Assembly: GCA_003233475.1 (NCBI GenBank)
Contig: QILU01000225.1
Location: 1-23,661, forward strand
Length of the DNA stretch: 23,661 nt
Source: Ahrensia sp.
GTDB taxonomy: Bacteria > Pseudomonadota > Alphaproteobacteria > Rhizobiales > Rhizobiaceae
Direction: 5' to 3'
A program made the position numbers and the translations under genes. This document shows positions 1 to 7,313 of this stretch, piece by piece. Below the pieces are notes generated by a model. It had not been told where the DNA came from. It saw only the letters and a program-made list of their open reading frames with translations, and ran no database searches. Every line of letters begins with the position of its first letter. Within the stretch, counting starts at the first letter, position 1.

Positions 1-876
1 CATGTGGTTGCGGCCCGCGCTCTTTTTGGTTCCTGCCGCTGGGTGATTGAAACTCTAATGCCCCAATATGGAATAGAATCCACTTTGGTGGACGGCAAGG
101 ATTTGAGCGCCTGGAAGGCCGCCATTCGCCCCAATACGAAACTTATGTTTTTGGAATCCCCCACCAACCCCACTTTGGAACTGGTGGATATTGCCGCAGT
201 GGCTGAGCTGGCAAACGAGGTTGGTGCCATCCTCGTGGTGGACAATGTTTTTTCCACTCCCTTGTATCAAAGACCGCTGGAGCTGGGTGCTCATGTGGTG
301 GTCTACTCCGCCACCAAACATATTGACGGCCAGGGCCGATGTCTGGGCGGAATTGTATTGTCGAACAAAGAGTGGATTGATGAAAAACTGTTTGATTATT
401 TTCGTCACACCGGCCCCAGTCTTTCGCCGTTTAATGCCTGGGTTTTGTTAAAAGGGCTGGAGACCTTGCCCCTGCGTGTGGCGCAGCAAACAACAAGTGC
501 TGCCCGAATTGCCGATTTTCTTGTTGGTAATCCCGCGATAAAGCGGGTCATATACCCCGGCCGCGATGACTATCCCCAGGCAGAGCTGGTCAAAAGGCAA
601 ATGTCGGGAGGCTCTACCCTCGTCGCGATTGAATTAGCAAATAAAAAGCAAGCCTTCGCCTTCCTGAATTCCCTTAAATTAATCCGCCTGTCCAACAATC
701 TGGGGGACGCCAAAAGCCTGATAACCCACCCGACCACCACCACCCACAAAAACCTGTCGGATGAAGATCGGGCAGAACTGGGAATCACGGATGGTCTGCT
801 GCGCCTTTCAGTTGGCCTGGAAGATGTGGAGGATTTGATTGAGGATTTGGAGCGGGCGCTTGGGACGGAAAGATAG
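1..876 (+). CDS. metZ: O-succinylhomoserine sulfhydrylase, 5'-truncated by window edge
   Basis: PLP enzyme of the Cys/Met metabolism family (fold type I). The family makes homocysteine from O-succinylhomoserine and sulfide in methionine synthesis, in the cytoplasm. The frame is open from base 1, so the true start lies upstream and about a quarter to a third of the usual ~400 residues is missing. Visible landmarks are LESPTNP, the PLP-contacting Asp in VVDNVFSTP, and the Schiff-base Lys in YSATKH (codon at 316-318), followed by GQGRCLGG, which favours MetZ over cystathionine gamma-synthase. The C-terminal part contains SLGVEDVEDLIEDL-like sequence (seen as LSVGLEDVEDLIEDL), also typical of the family. 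It converges on the WYL regulator with only 13 bp between stop codons and no obvious terminator. A related sulfhydrylase using O-acetylhomoserine is the main alternative. Confidence 0.9.
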   Translation, partial: HVVAARALFGSCRWVIETLMPQYGIESTLVDGKDLSAWKAAIRPNTKLMFLESPTNPTLELVDIAAVAELANEVGAILVVDNVFSTPLYQRPLELGAHVVVYSATKHIDGQGRCLGGIVLSNKEWIDEKLFDYFRHTGPSLSPFNAWVLLKGLETLPLRVAQQTTSAARIADFLVGNPAIKRVIYPGRDDYPQAELVKRQMSGGSTLVAIELANKKQAFAFLNSLKLIRLSNNLGDAKSLITHPTTTTHKNLSDEDRAELGITDGLLRLSVGLEDVEDLIEDLERALGTER

Positions 877-889
877 GGGTTAAAATATC

Positions 890-1567
890 TTACAAAGCAT
901 CAAGATAATTCTTAAACTCTTTACCGTTTTCCCGTGGAAAATTCTCCCCTGTAAGTTGAATTGAGCCAATTCGGTCAACACGAAAATCCCGGAAAGCAAG
1001 CCGGGTTTCGCACCAGGCCGTCAGCAACCAAACTGTATCGAAAACTGTTAAGCCCAATGGCCTTATCCGGCGGGTGGTTTTTTGCCCTTTCAGATCGCGA
1101 TAGTCGATAATCAGCCATTGCCGTTCCCGTAGTGCATTGCGTAACGGGCTCAATAAGCTGATGGATTGACCACTCGTCTTGGTGTCATCTGAATAGGCCA
1201 GTAAGGGAGAATTCATATATTTCCCCTTGTCAGTATCTGACAACACCGCATTAATTTTAGAAGAAGCACGAAGGGCTGCATCGGCCAACTGCGCATCTCC
1301 GCGAGCCATAACGAGCTGCATACCGATGATAACGGCATCCAGTTCATCGGGATCAAAATGAAGCGGTGGAAGAAAATAACCTCTTTCAATTTGATAGCCT
1401 ATGCCGCCCTCGCCGCGAATTGGAGCACCCATGGCCTGCAACGTGGCCATATCCCGATAAATCGTCCTGATAGAAACCTCTAAGGCTTCAGCCAAAAATT
1501 CGGCAGAGATGGGATGTTTATGAACCCTCAGGTGATCAAGAATTGCAAATAATCTTATGGTGCGCAT
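890..1567 (-). CDS. WYL-domain transcriptional regulator (YafY/DeoR-like HTH)
   Basis: A 225-residue cytoplasmic DNA-binding protein. The N-terminal winged helix (about residues 1-60) includes ISAEFLAEALEVSIRTIYRDM, seen as ISAEFLAEALEVS followed by RTIYRDMATLQAMGAP, the classic HTH_11 recognition helix. The C-terminal half (about 130-215) is a WYL domain, with the sequence VWLLTAW at the name-giving position and FRDFRVDRI after it. WYL domains are thought to sense small ligands or nucleic acid; the ligand here is unknown. The gene is divergent from a small ABM-like gene, an arrangement often seen for this regulator type, so it probably controls that gene and itself through the palindrome at 1574-1594, which lies 7 bp upstream of its start. 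Confidence 0.88.
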   Translation of the reverse strand: MRTIRLFAILDHLRVHKHPISAEFLAEALEVSIRTIYRDMATLQAMGAPIRGEGGIGYQIERGYFLPPLHFDPDELDAVIIGMQLVMARGDAQLADAALRASSKINAVLSDTDKGKYMNSPLLAYSDDTKTSGQSISLLSPLRNALRERQWLIIDYRDLKGQKTTRRIRPLGLTVFDTVWLLTAWCETRLAFRDFRVDRIGSIQLTGENFPRENGKEFKNYLDAL

Positions 1568-1573
1568 GCACTA

Positions 1574-1594
1574 CCCTGACGGAAACTGTCAGGG
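1574..1594. promoter_or_regulatory. Palindromic operator between WYL regulator and ABM-like gene
   Basis: Perfect 7-bp inverted repeat CCCTGAC / GTCAGGG separated by 7 bp (GGAAACT). It sits in the 80-bp divergent intergenic region and covers the ribosome-binding zone of the regulator gene. Position and symmetry suit a dimeric HTH repressor acting on both genes. That the WYL protein is what binds is inference. Confidence 0.7.
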
Positions 1595-1647
1595 GGTGTC
1601 CAGTATTAAATCCCAATCCATAATTTTGAACCTAAGGAAACTACTTC

Positions 1648-1971
1648 ATGACCGAGCCAATCTCTGTTGAATGGGCACCTTTCATTAAAGCCGCTGGTGT
1701 GGATGATGCCACACTGATAGCAGCCGCAGATAAGGTAACGACTGAATTCCTCACGAAACAAGCGGGTTTTATAAGCCGCGAACTGACTAAGAAAAACGAC
1801 ACGGAATACGCAGATATTCTCCATTGGCAAACCAAGGCAGAAGCAAAAGCTGCCAGTGAAAACATTAGCCAGTGTGTGCCGTGTATAGAATATTTCGCCT
1901 TGATGGATATGAAAGCAAGCGCAAAGGCCGGAGCTGGATTTTCCCATTATGCAATATTAAAAACATGGTAG
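1648..1971 (+). CDS. Small ABM-like (antibiotic biosynthesis monooxygenase fold) protein
   Basis: A 107-residue protein without signal peptide or membrane segment. The pattern EFLTKQAGFISRELTKKN followed by DILHWQTKAEAKAASEN resembles the dimeric alpha/beta-barrel ABM/DUF family, in which a strand with GF..RE and a strand with W.s..ea.aA recur. Catalytic function cannot be read: many members are not monooxygenases. The start ATG has an AGGAAA Shine-Dalgarno about 8 nt upstream. It is divergent from the WYL regulator and shares the palindromic operator, so it is probably the regulator's target. No further gene follows in the same direction within 180 bp, so it is probably monocistronic. Confidence 0.7.
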   Translation: MTEPISVEWAPFIKAAGVDDATLIAAADKVTTEFLTKQAGFISRELTKKNDTEYADILHWQTKAEAKAASENISQCVPCIEYFALMDMKASAKAGAGFSHYAILKTW

Positions 1972-2000
1972 GTTTCAGATAAATTCTGTTCCGAAATTAC

Positions 2001-2045
2001 GAATAAAACGCAAAGCCACCTAGAATAAAACGCAAAGCCACCTAG
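2001..2045 (+). repeat. 22-bp tandem direct repeat (two copies)
   Basis: The unit GAATAAAACGCAAAGCCACC plus TA occurs at 2001-2022 and again, identically, at 2023-2044. A 9-bp inverted complement of its core (GCAAAGCCA at 2032-2040) occurs as TGGCTTTGC at 2065-2073, so the mRNA leader upstream of the RNase T2 gene could fold. Function unknown; it may be a recent slippage duplication. Confidence 0.8.
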
Positions 2046-2159
2046 ACAAGTGTATTTGAACGGATGGCTTTGCACCTTGCCCACTCGCAATATTTCTCCA
2101 ACACGGGTTTGATTTGTTATTCCCGTTCCATTCCCCCTACGGCTAATCTAAACTGGCGT

Positions 2160-2933
2160 ATGTCTGTTAAAGTGATTCTCTCCGCTTTCCCGCTTACTCT
2201 CCTATTCGCTTCATTTAGTATTTTGACCGGGTGGCAGGATAAGAGTGCCGAAGCCGCCAGCAATTTTGAGATAAAACACGATGGTGCAATGGTGCTCGCG
2301 CTTTCCTGGCAACCGGGGTTTTGTGAAACGCGGCCCCGGTTGCGGGAGTGTAAAAGCCAAAAGGAAGGGCGCTATGATGTGGCGAATTTTTCCCTGCATG
2401 GGCTATGGCCGCAACCAAGGCGCAATTCCTATTGCGGGGTGAGCGAGGGCGAAATAAGCAAAAGCAAAAACCGCCGCTGGAAACGGCTGGCGGATTTGGA
2501 ATTGCCCGGCCCGTTAAAACAAAAATTATCGCGCATCATGCCGGGCAGCGCGTCTTTTTTGCAACGCCATCAATGGATAAAACACGGCACCTGCTATTCA
2601 AAATCTGCGGAAGTCTATTTTAGGGATTCGCTGGCGTTGATGGACGTTGTCAACGCCTCCCCGGTGCAGCGCTTGTTCAAAAATTCCATTGGCCGCCGAT
2701 TGAGCGGTGGTGAAATTCGCAAAACTTTTGATGAAGCTTTTGGTGAAGGGGTTGGTGAGCGGGTACGGGTGGCTTGCAAGCGTGATGGTGAACGTATTAT
2801 TATAGTAGAGATAACCCTGGGGCTGAAAGGGTTGATTACGGACAATCTCGATGTGGGAAAGCTGGCTTTAGCTTCCCCAAAAACCAACCCCGGATGCCCG
2901 GCGGGCATTGTGGACCCGGTGGGGCTGCAATGA
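2160..2933 (+). CDS. Secreted RNase T2 family ribonuclease
   Basis: Endoribonuclease of the T2 family, expected to cleave single-stranded RNA in the periplasm or outside via 2',3'-cyclic phosphates. I chose the ATG at 2160 (257 aa) because it gives a clean signal peptide (hydrophobic stretch about residues 5-24, AEA-A near 30-33); upstream in-frame ATG 2064 would add 32 residues without this logic. The CAS I motif FSLHGLWPQ lies at residues 77-85 (His80) and CAS II HQWIKHGTC at 137-145 (Lys141, His142). The usual CAS II form is HEWxKHGTC; here the catalytic Glu is Gln138 (codon CAA at 2571). Cys55, 64, 92 and 145 could form the conserved disulfides. The stop codon overlaps the next ATG (ATGA), making this the first gene of the MoxR-cluster operon. 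Confidence 0.9.
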   Translation: MSVKVILSAFPLTLLFASFSILTGWQDKSAEAASNFEIKHDGAMVLALSWQPGFCETRPRLRECKSQKEGRYDVANFSLHGLWPQPRRNSYCGVSEGEISKSKNRRWKRLADLELPGPLKQKLSRIMPGSASFLQRHQWIKHGTCYSKSAEVYFRDSLALMDVVNASPVQRLFKNSIGRRLSGGEIRKTFDEAFGEGVGERVRVACKRDGERIIIVEITLGLKGLITDNLDVGKLALASPKTNPGCPAGIVDPVGLQ

Positions 2934-3661
2934 GAACCTGGCTTGTTATTATTAGTGTCCTGTTTGCTTTTCAGGCAATTGCCCAGGAAGCTCCGGCCCA
3001 GGAAACCCCAATTGACTTTGAGCCCCCAAAAACCGAATCGGGAAAGGTTTTCACCAAATCAGCCAAACGCAACTGGCAGCAAACCGATGCAAAATATTTG
3101 CACGGCGATCAGCCGTTGAAGGCGAGCAACAAGTGGTGGTTTGAAAGGAGTTCCAAAAATTCCGATAAGCCCGTTTCTCGGGAGATTTCGCAAAAAACAG
3201 CCACGTTCTTTTTGTTCCTTCTTGCAGGCTTTTTGTTGTTTATGATCTGGTATTATTCAACCGGGGGAAAATGGTTTGCCCGATTCAAAAAGAACGACCG
3301 GTTTACAAACTCAAACTCTGATCCAAATAATAATGGCGCTGCGCTGCTGGAGGCTGCGGCAGGGGAAGGAATGTCGTTTCAGGATTTGGCAAAAATCAAC
3401 GACCCTCGTGAGGGCCTCCACGCGCTTCTTGTGCAATCCCTGGTGCGGGCCGCGAAACAAAACAACATCGCATTGCGCCGCTCCCTGACCACAAGAGATG
3501 TCCTGCGGCGGGTGCCGTCTTCGTGGAACCAGCGAAGCGTGCTTCAAACACTGGTCACCCACGCGGAACTGGTGTTGTTTGGCGGTCGCGCCATAACATC
3601 ACAGGATTACGCCAACGCCCTGCAATTGGCCCGACCCATATTCGCAAAAGGGCGCAGGTGA
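2930..3661 (+). CDS. DUF4129 domain membrane protein of the MoxR cluster
   Basis: A 243-residue protein starting at the ATG that overlaps the RNase T2 stop; this start gives a signal peptide (about residues 1-18, ending AIA before QE). A periplasmic segment of about 70 residues follows, then one transmembrane helix at about 92-109, and a cytoplasmic tail ending in a DUF4129 domain (about 165-235) with ALLVQSLVRAA, LTTRDVLRRVP and LVTHAELVLFGG. DUF4129 proteins commonly sit beside MoxR and DUF58 genes. Biochemical function unknown. The stop TGA overlaps the following ATG by one base (TGATG), indicating translational coupling. Confidence 0.85.
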   Translation: MRTWLVIISVLFAFQAIAQEAPAQETPIDFEPPKTESGKVFTKSAKRNWQQTDAKYLHGDQPLKASNKWWFERSSKNSDKPVSREISQKTATFFLFLLAGFLLFMIWYYSTGGKWFARFKKNDRFTNSNSDPNNNGAALLEAAAGEGMSFQDLAKINDPREGLHALLVQSLVRAAKQNNIALRRSLTTRDVLRRVPSSWNQRSVLQTLVTHAELVLFGGRAITSQDYANALQLARPIFAKGRR

Positions 3662-5064
3662 TGAAAGGCTCCGATACAACACGCGGCAGCAACCGGGGGA
3701 CAATCCTGCTTATTGGCGTCCTGGCCATCCCGGCGGTTCTGCTGGCCTGGTATATGCTTTCAAAACCCACAGCGATTGATCGCTCGGTATTGGGCCTGCG
3801 CGGTTTCGCCCACGTTGCCAGACAGGATGACGGTATCAAGATCAGATTTTTTGACGGTAGTGGTACCTTAAGTGAAAAACAAATTGGTCTTAGAATTTTG
3901 CCTCTCTACGACCCGAATATTTTTCAATATGTCGATGAAAAAAATGAAGATTCAAATAAAAACGAAGTTATGCGGGCCATGTCTGAACATGTTTTTGCCT
4001 CCAAAATATCCTCACTTCCCACTTTGGTTATTTTGCCCAAATGGCGCGAAGGGGTCGTCATATTGGAAAAACTTCACCCGGAATTGCTGATTTCGCTTAA
4101 ATCCATGCGCCTGCCCTACAAAAAAAGCGATGTCTTTGGCGGGCCGGATATTCGCCGCGGTGAAATAAAATTTGCGGAAAAACAATTCAAAAACATGGCC
4201 CCCGATCTGCTGCCCGTTTCGCCCCAGGCAATGCCCGTTTCGCTTTATGCAGCCCAGACCGTACGTCTTGGAACAGTGGGAGCGATAACAAAGCGCGGCT
4301 GTAAGCCAATTTTAACGGATGGAGCGGACGTACTGTTGGCGCGCTGTTCGTTTGATTTAAGCCGTCGAAATCAGGGATTTTGGCTGTTAACCGATCCGGA
4401 TATTTTTAACAATCACGGGGCAGGCAATGGGGAGAATTATAAATTTGCGCTTGCCCTAGTCAAAGCCCTTTCGGGGGAAAAACAAATTATGGTTGATGGC
4501 ACCAGCAGGGTTTTTATCACTACAGAAAAACAAGTTAGGGAACCGGCTCGCTCGTTGAGCGATCTTGCCCGTTTTTTTGTTTACCCGTTTTCCCTGTTCT
4601 GGGCAGTGCTCGCCGGCCTTGCATTTTTTACCCTGTGGCATGCATGGCTTCGAGCCGGGCCGGTGATCGATCGGGAAAAAAGCGATGCCATGAAAGCATC
4701 AAAAGCAACCGCGATAGAAGCCAATGTGGCCATATTGCGCGGTTCAGGAAAAAGAAGCGGCAATGATATTCCCCTTGCGCGGGCTTATGCCAGCCAGCGG
4801 ATGGAGGCACTTGGCGCGGAATTGTTCGGCTCCAATCGAAAGCTTGGGGAGAGTGGCGATGTTCAAATATTTACAGCCCTTGGCCGCCGTAATGCCGGAC
4901 TTACGAAACGTTTTTCGAGCGCGCGCAAACGCCTGGGAGCAAATGCCCCGGTGCTTAAAACTTCCACGGGCCTGCGCGCCCTGTTCACAACCCTAAATGA
5001 ATTTGAAAACCACCTTGAAGAGGCACGACATGAATTTGGACGACCTGCAAACCCTCGCCGCTAA
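3661..5064 (+). CDS. DUF4350-type membrane protein of the MoxR cluster
   Basis: A 467-residue protein. The start at 3661 is chosen because of the TGATG overlap with the upstream stop and because it places a membrane segment near the N-terminus (about residues 18-36, ILLIGVLAIPAVLLAWYML). A large, probably extracytoplasmic, DUF4350-like region follows, and a second helix lies around residues 305-330 (FFVYPFSLFWAVLAGLAFF). The cytoplasmic tail of about 135 residues is basic. DUF4350 genes typically lie between DUF4129 and moxR genes, as here. No catalytic motif was recognised. The 3' end overlaps the moxR start by 35 bp. Confidence 0.8.
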   Translation: MKGSDTTRGSNRGTILLIGVLAIPAVLLAWYMLSKPTAIDRSVLGLRGFAHVARQDDGIKIRFFDGSGTLSEKQIGLRILPLYDPNIFQYVDEKNEDSNKNEVMRAMSEHVFASKISSLPTLVILPKWREGVVILEKLHPELLISLKSMRLPYKKSDVFGGPDIRRGEIKFAEKQFKNMAPDLLPVSPQAMPVSLYAAQTVRLGTVGAITKRGCKPILTDGADVLLARCSFDLSRRNQGFWLLTDPDIFNNHGAGNGENYKFALALVKALSGEKQIMVDGTSRVFITTEKQVREPARSLSDLARFFVYPFSLFWAVLAGLAFFTLWHAWLRAGPVIDREKSDAMKASKATAIEANVAILRGSGKRSGNDIPLARAYASQRMEALGAELFGSNRKLGESGDVQIFTALGRRNAGLTKRFSSARKRLGANAPVLKTSTGLRALFTTLNEFENHLEEARHEFGRPANPRR

Positions 5065-5986
5065 CATACGCACCGAAGTCGGCAAAGCCGTTCACGGGCA
5101 AGATGAAATTGTTGACATGCTGATAATCAGCCTGTTCGCCCGTGGCCATTGCCTGCTGGAAGGCCCGCCGGGAACCGCTAAAACCCTGTTGGCTCAATCT
5201 CTGGCGGATTCGTTTAAGCTTGATTTCAAGCGCATACAATTTACCCCCGACCTTATGCCGGGAGATGTGATCGGCGCCAATATTTTTGACTTTAACACCT
5301 CAAAGTTCAACCTGATTAAGGGGCCGATTTTTACCGATGTGCTGCTTACTGATGAGATCAACCGCGCGCCCCCCAAAACCCAGGCCGCCCTGTTGCAGGT
5401 GATGAACGAGCGCATTGTCACCATCGATGGCAAGGACCATTCGGTGGGGGAATTGTTCTTTGTTATTGCCACCCAGAACCCCATCGAAAACCAGGGCACC
5501 TACCCCTTGCCGGAGGCGCAATTGGACAGATTTCTGTTCAAATTGGTGCTCGAATTTCCTGGTCGGGAGGCGGAGCTGGAAATATTGCGCCGCCACGCCA
5601 ATCAAGCCCTTGAGCATGATGCCCGTCGGGCAGATGTGAAAGCCGTTGCGGGCCTCGCCAAAATCAGAGCAGGTCAAAAACTGGTTGATCAAATCAAACT
5701 GGATGAAAAAATACTGGTCTATGTTTTGGACCTCGTTCGCACAACCAGAACCGACGGTGCCATCAACCACGGGGGTTCAACCCGGGCGGCGGACGCGCTT
5801 TGCGGTGCTGTTCGTGCGGCTGCTGCGCTAGATGGCCGTGACTATGCCATTCCTGACGATGTGAAACGCCTGTTTGCGGCTTCCATGCGCCATCGGATTG
5901 TGCTCAGCCCCACCGCCGAAATAGAAGGGCGCGCGGCGGACGAAGTTCTTGAGCAAATTATCAATCAGGTGGAGGCCCCCCGATAA
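5030..5986 (+). CDS. MoxR-family AAA+ ATPase
   Basis: A 318-residue cytoplasmic ATPase that probably remodels or activates partner proteins; MoxR ATPases usually act with vWA-type partners such as DUF58 proteins. Walker A GPPGTAKT is at residues 45-52, Walker B LLTDEINR has the acidic pair at 108-109, and sensor 1 is Asn150 in IATQNP. The EAQLDRF arginine-finger region follows (about 160-166). I chose the ATG at 5030 because an AGAGG-type ribosome site precedes it and the family begins this way (helix, then VHGQDEIV). It overlaps the DUF4350 gene by 35 bp and is 37 bp upstream of the DUF58 gene, so the two are co-transcribed. Confidence 0.95.
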   Translation: MNLDDLQTLAANIRTEVGKAVHGQDEIVDMLIISLFARGHCLLEGPPGTAKTLLAQSLADSFKLDFKRIQFTPDLMPGDVIGANIFDFNTSKFNLIKGPIFTDVLLTDEINRAPPKTQAALLQVMNERIVTIDGKDHSVGELFFVIATQNPIENQGTYPLPEAQLDRFLFKLVLEFPGREAELEILRRHANQALEHDARRADVKAVAGLAKIRAGQKLVDQIKLDEKILVYVLDLVRTTRTDGAINHGGSTRAADALCGAVRAAAALDGRDYAIPDDVKRLFAASMRHRIVLSPTAEIEGRAADEVLEQIINQVEAPR

Positions 5987-6023
5987 AAAGGGGTGAGGCA
6001 GAAAATGACAACAGGTTGAAACT

Positions 6024-7313
6024 ATGAGACCTTCCCGTCGCTTTATTTGGCTGGTATTTGCCGCATTGCTGTTTGCACTGTTTGCGGTCGCGGCACCCTT
6101 TGTGCCGGTGGGTTGGGCACTGGCACCTTTTGCCCTGTTGGTAGGATTGTTTGCGCTGGATTGGATCATCAGCCCCGGTCCCCGTGGGGTGGGGTTGAAC
6201 GCAACTTGCAACAGGGAAGTGTTTTCCGGTGAAGATGCGGTGCTGCAATTGAGCCTTTCGCTAAAACGTCGGATAAAAAATATATCCGTCCGAATGACGA
6301 ACACCGAGGGGTTTGTGCCTGTCGGGCAAATAGATTTTGTTGAGGGGGAGGCCGAGGTCCATCTTTTTGCCCGCCGGCGCGGCATTTGGAAAATAGATAA
6401 GCTTTGGCTGCTGTGGCCAAGCCTGTTGGGTTTGATTGATTTTATCTCAACCCGAAAGCTGAACCTTTCGATCAATGTGGTGCCCAATATCCGCATGATA
6501 ACTTCCGGGCAGATTGATTTGGATATGCGTTCGGCCACCTTTGGCGCAAAACAAACCCCCTGGCGCGGTGAAGGGTCGGAATTCCATCAACTCAACGATT
6601 ATGTGCAGGGCATGGACCCGCGTTCCATTGATTGGAAAAGATCAGCCCGGCAAAATTCTCTGGTGGCCAAGGAAATGCGGGCGGAGCGCAACCACCAGAT
6701 TATCATGGCTATGGATAACGGCCATCTGATGCGCGAGGAAATTGCCGGCCTTCCCAAAATTGATCACAAAATTAATGCAGCGTTAGCGCTGGCGTGGGCC
6801 GGAGTTCAAGGCGGCGATCAGGTGGGCCTGTTTGCTTTTGATGCCCGCCCCAGATTATTTTCTCCGGCCCAACCCGGGCGAGCGGCGTTTTCCCACCTGC
6901 GTTCTCAAATGGCAGAGCTTCAATATAAAAGTGTTGAGACCAATCATACCCTGGCGCTTTCCCATCTTCATCAGCGTCTTTCCAAGCGAAGTCTGGTTGT
7001 GGTGTTTTCAGATTTTGTTGATCCTCTGACCGCCCAGCTTCTGGTTGATCATGTGGCCATTATCAACCGTCACCACGTGGTTATTTTTGTCAGCCTGCGC
7101 GACCCGCTATTGGAAGATTTAACCACAACGGACGCTCAGACCATGACAGAAATTGCCCGTTCAGTATCGGCAGCGAAACTTTTAGCTGAACGCAGAAGCG
7201 TGTTGGACAAAATGGCCGCCCTGGGGGTCTATGTCATTGAGGCCAATCCGGGGGAAATGACCCCGCGGCTGATCAATACGTATCTGGCAATCAAATCCAA
7301 AGAGGTGATCTGA
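6024..7313 (+). CDS. DUF58 domain protein (vWA-like partner of MoxR)
   Basis: A 429-residue protein with two N-terminal membrane helices (about 8-28 and 30-48) and a cytoplasmic DUF58 region. The family signature is clear: EGSEFHQLNDYVQGMDPRSI followed by DWKRSARQ, then a vWA-like strand IIMAMDNGHLM. The metal-binding motif of vWA domains (DxSxS) is reduced to D-N-G-H here, so classic MIDAS metal binding is doubtful; related DUF58 proteins in such clusters also deviate. It directly follows moxR and overlaps the SpoIIM-family gene by one base. Likely a membrane-anchored substrate or adaptor of the ATPase; this role is inferred from the family. Confidence 0.9.
   Translation: MRPSRRFIWLVFAALLFALFAVAAPFVPVGWALAPFALLVGLFALDWIISPGPRGVGLNATCNREVFSGEDAVLQLSLSLKRRIKNISVRMTNTEGFVPVGQIDFVEGEAEVHLFARRRGIWKIDKLWLLWPSLLGLIDFISTRKLNLSINVVPNIRMITSGQIDLDMRSATFGAKQTPWRGEGSEFHQLNDYVQGMDPRSIDWKRSARQNSLVAKEMRAERNHQIIMAMDNGHLMREEIAGLPKIDHKINAALALAWAGVQGGDQVGLFAFDARPRLFSPAQPGRAAFSHLRSQMAELQYKSVETNHTLALSHLHQRLSKRSLVVVFSDFVDPLTAQLLVDHVAIINRHHVVIFVSLRDPLLEDLTTTDAQTMTEIARSVSAAKLLAERRSVLDKMAALGVYVIEANPGEMTPRLINTYLAIKSKEVI

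Noticed and set aside
5828..6538. 236-codon open frame on the minus strand
   Set aside because: Antisense to moxR and DUF58 genes, with low-complexity composition; a shadow frame.
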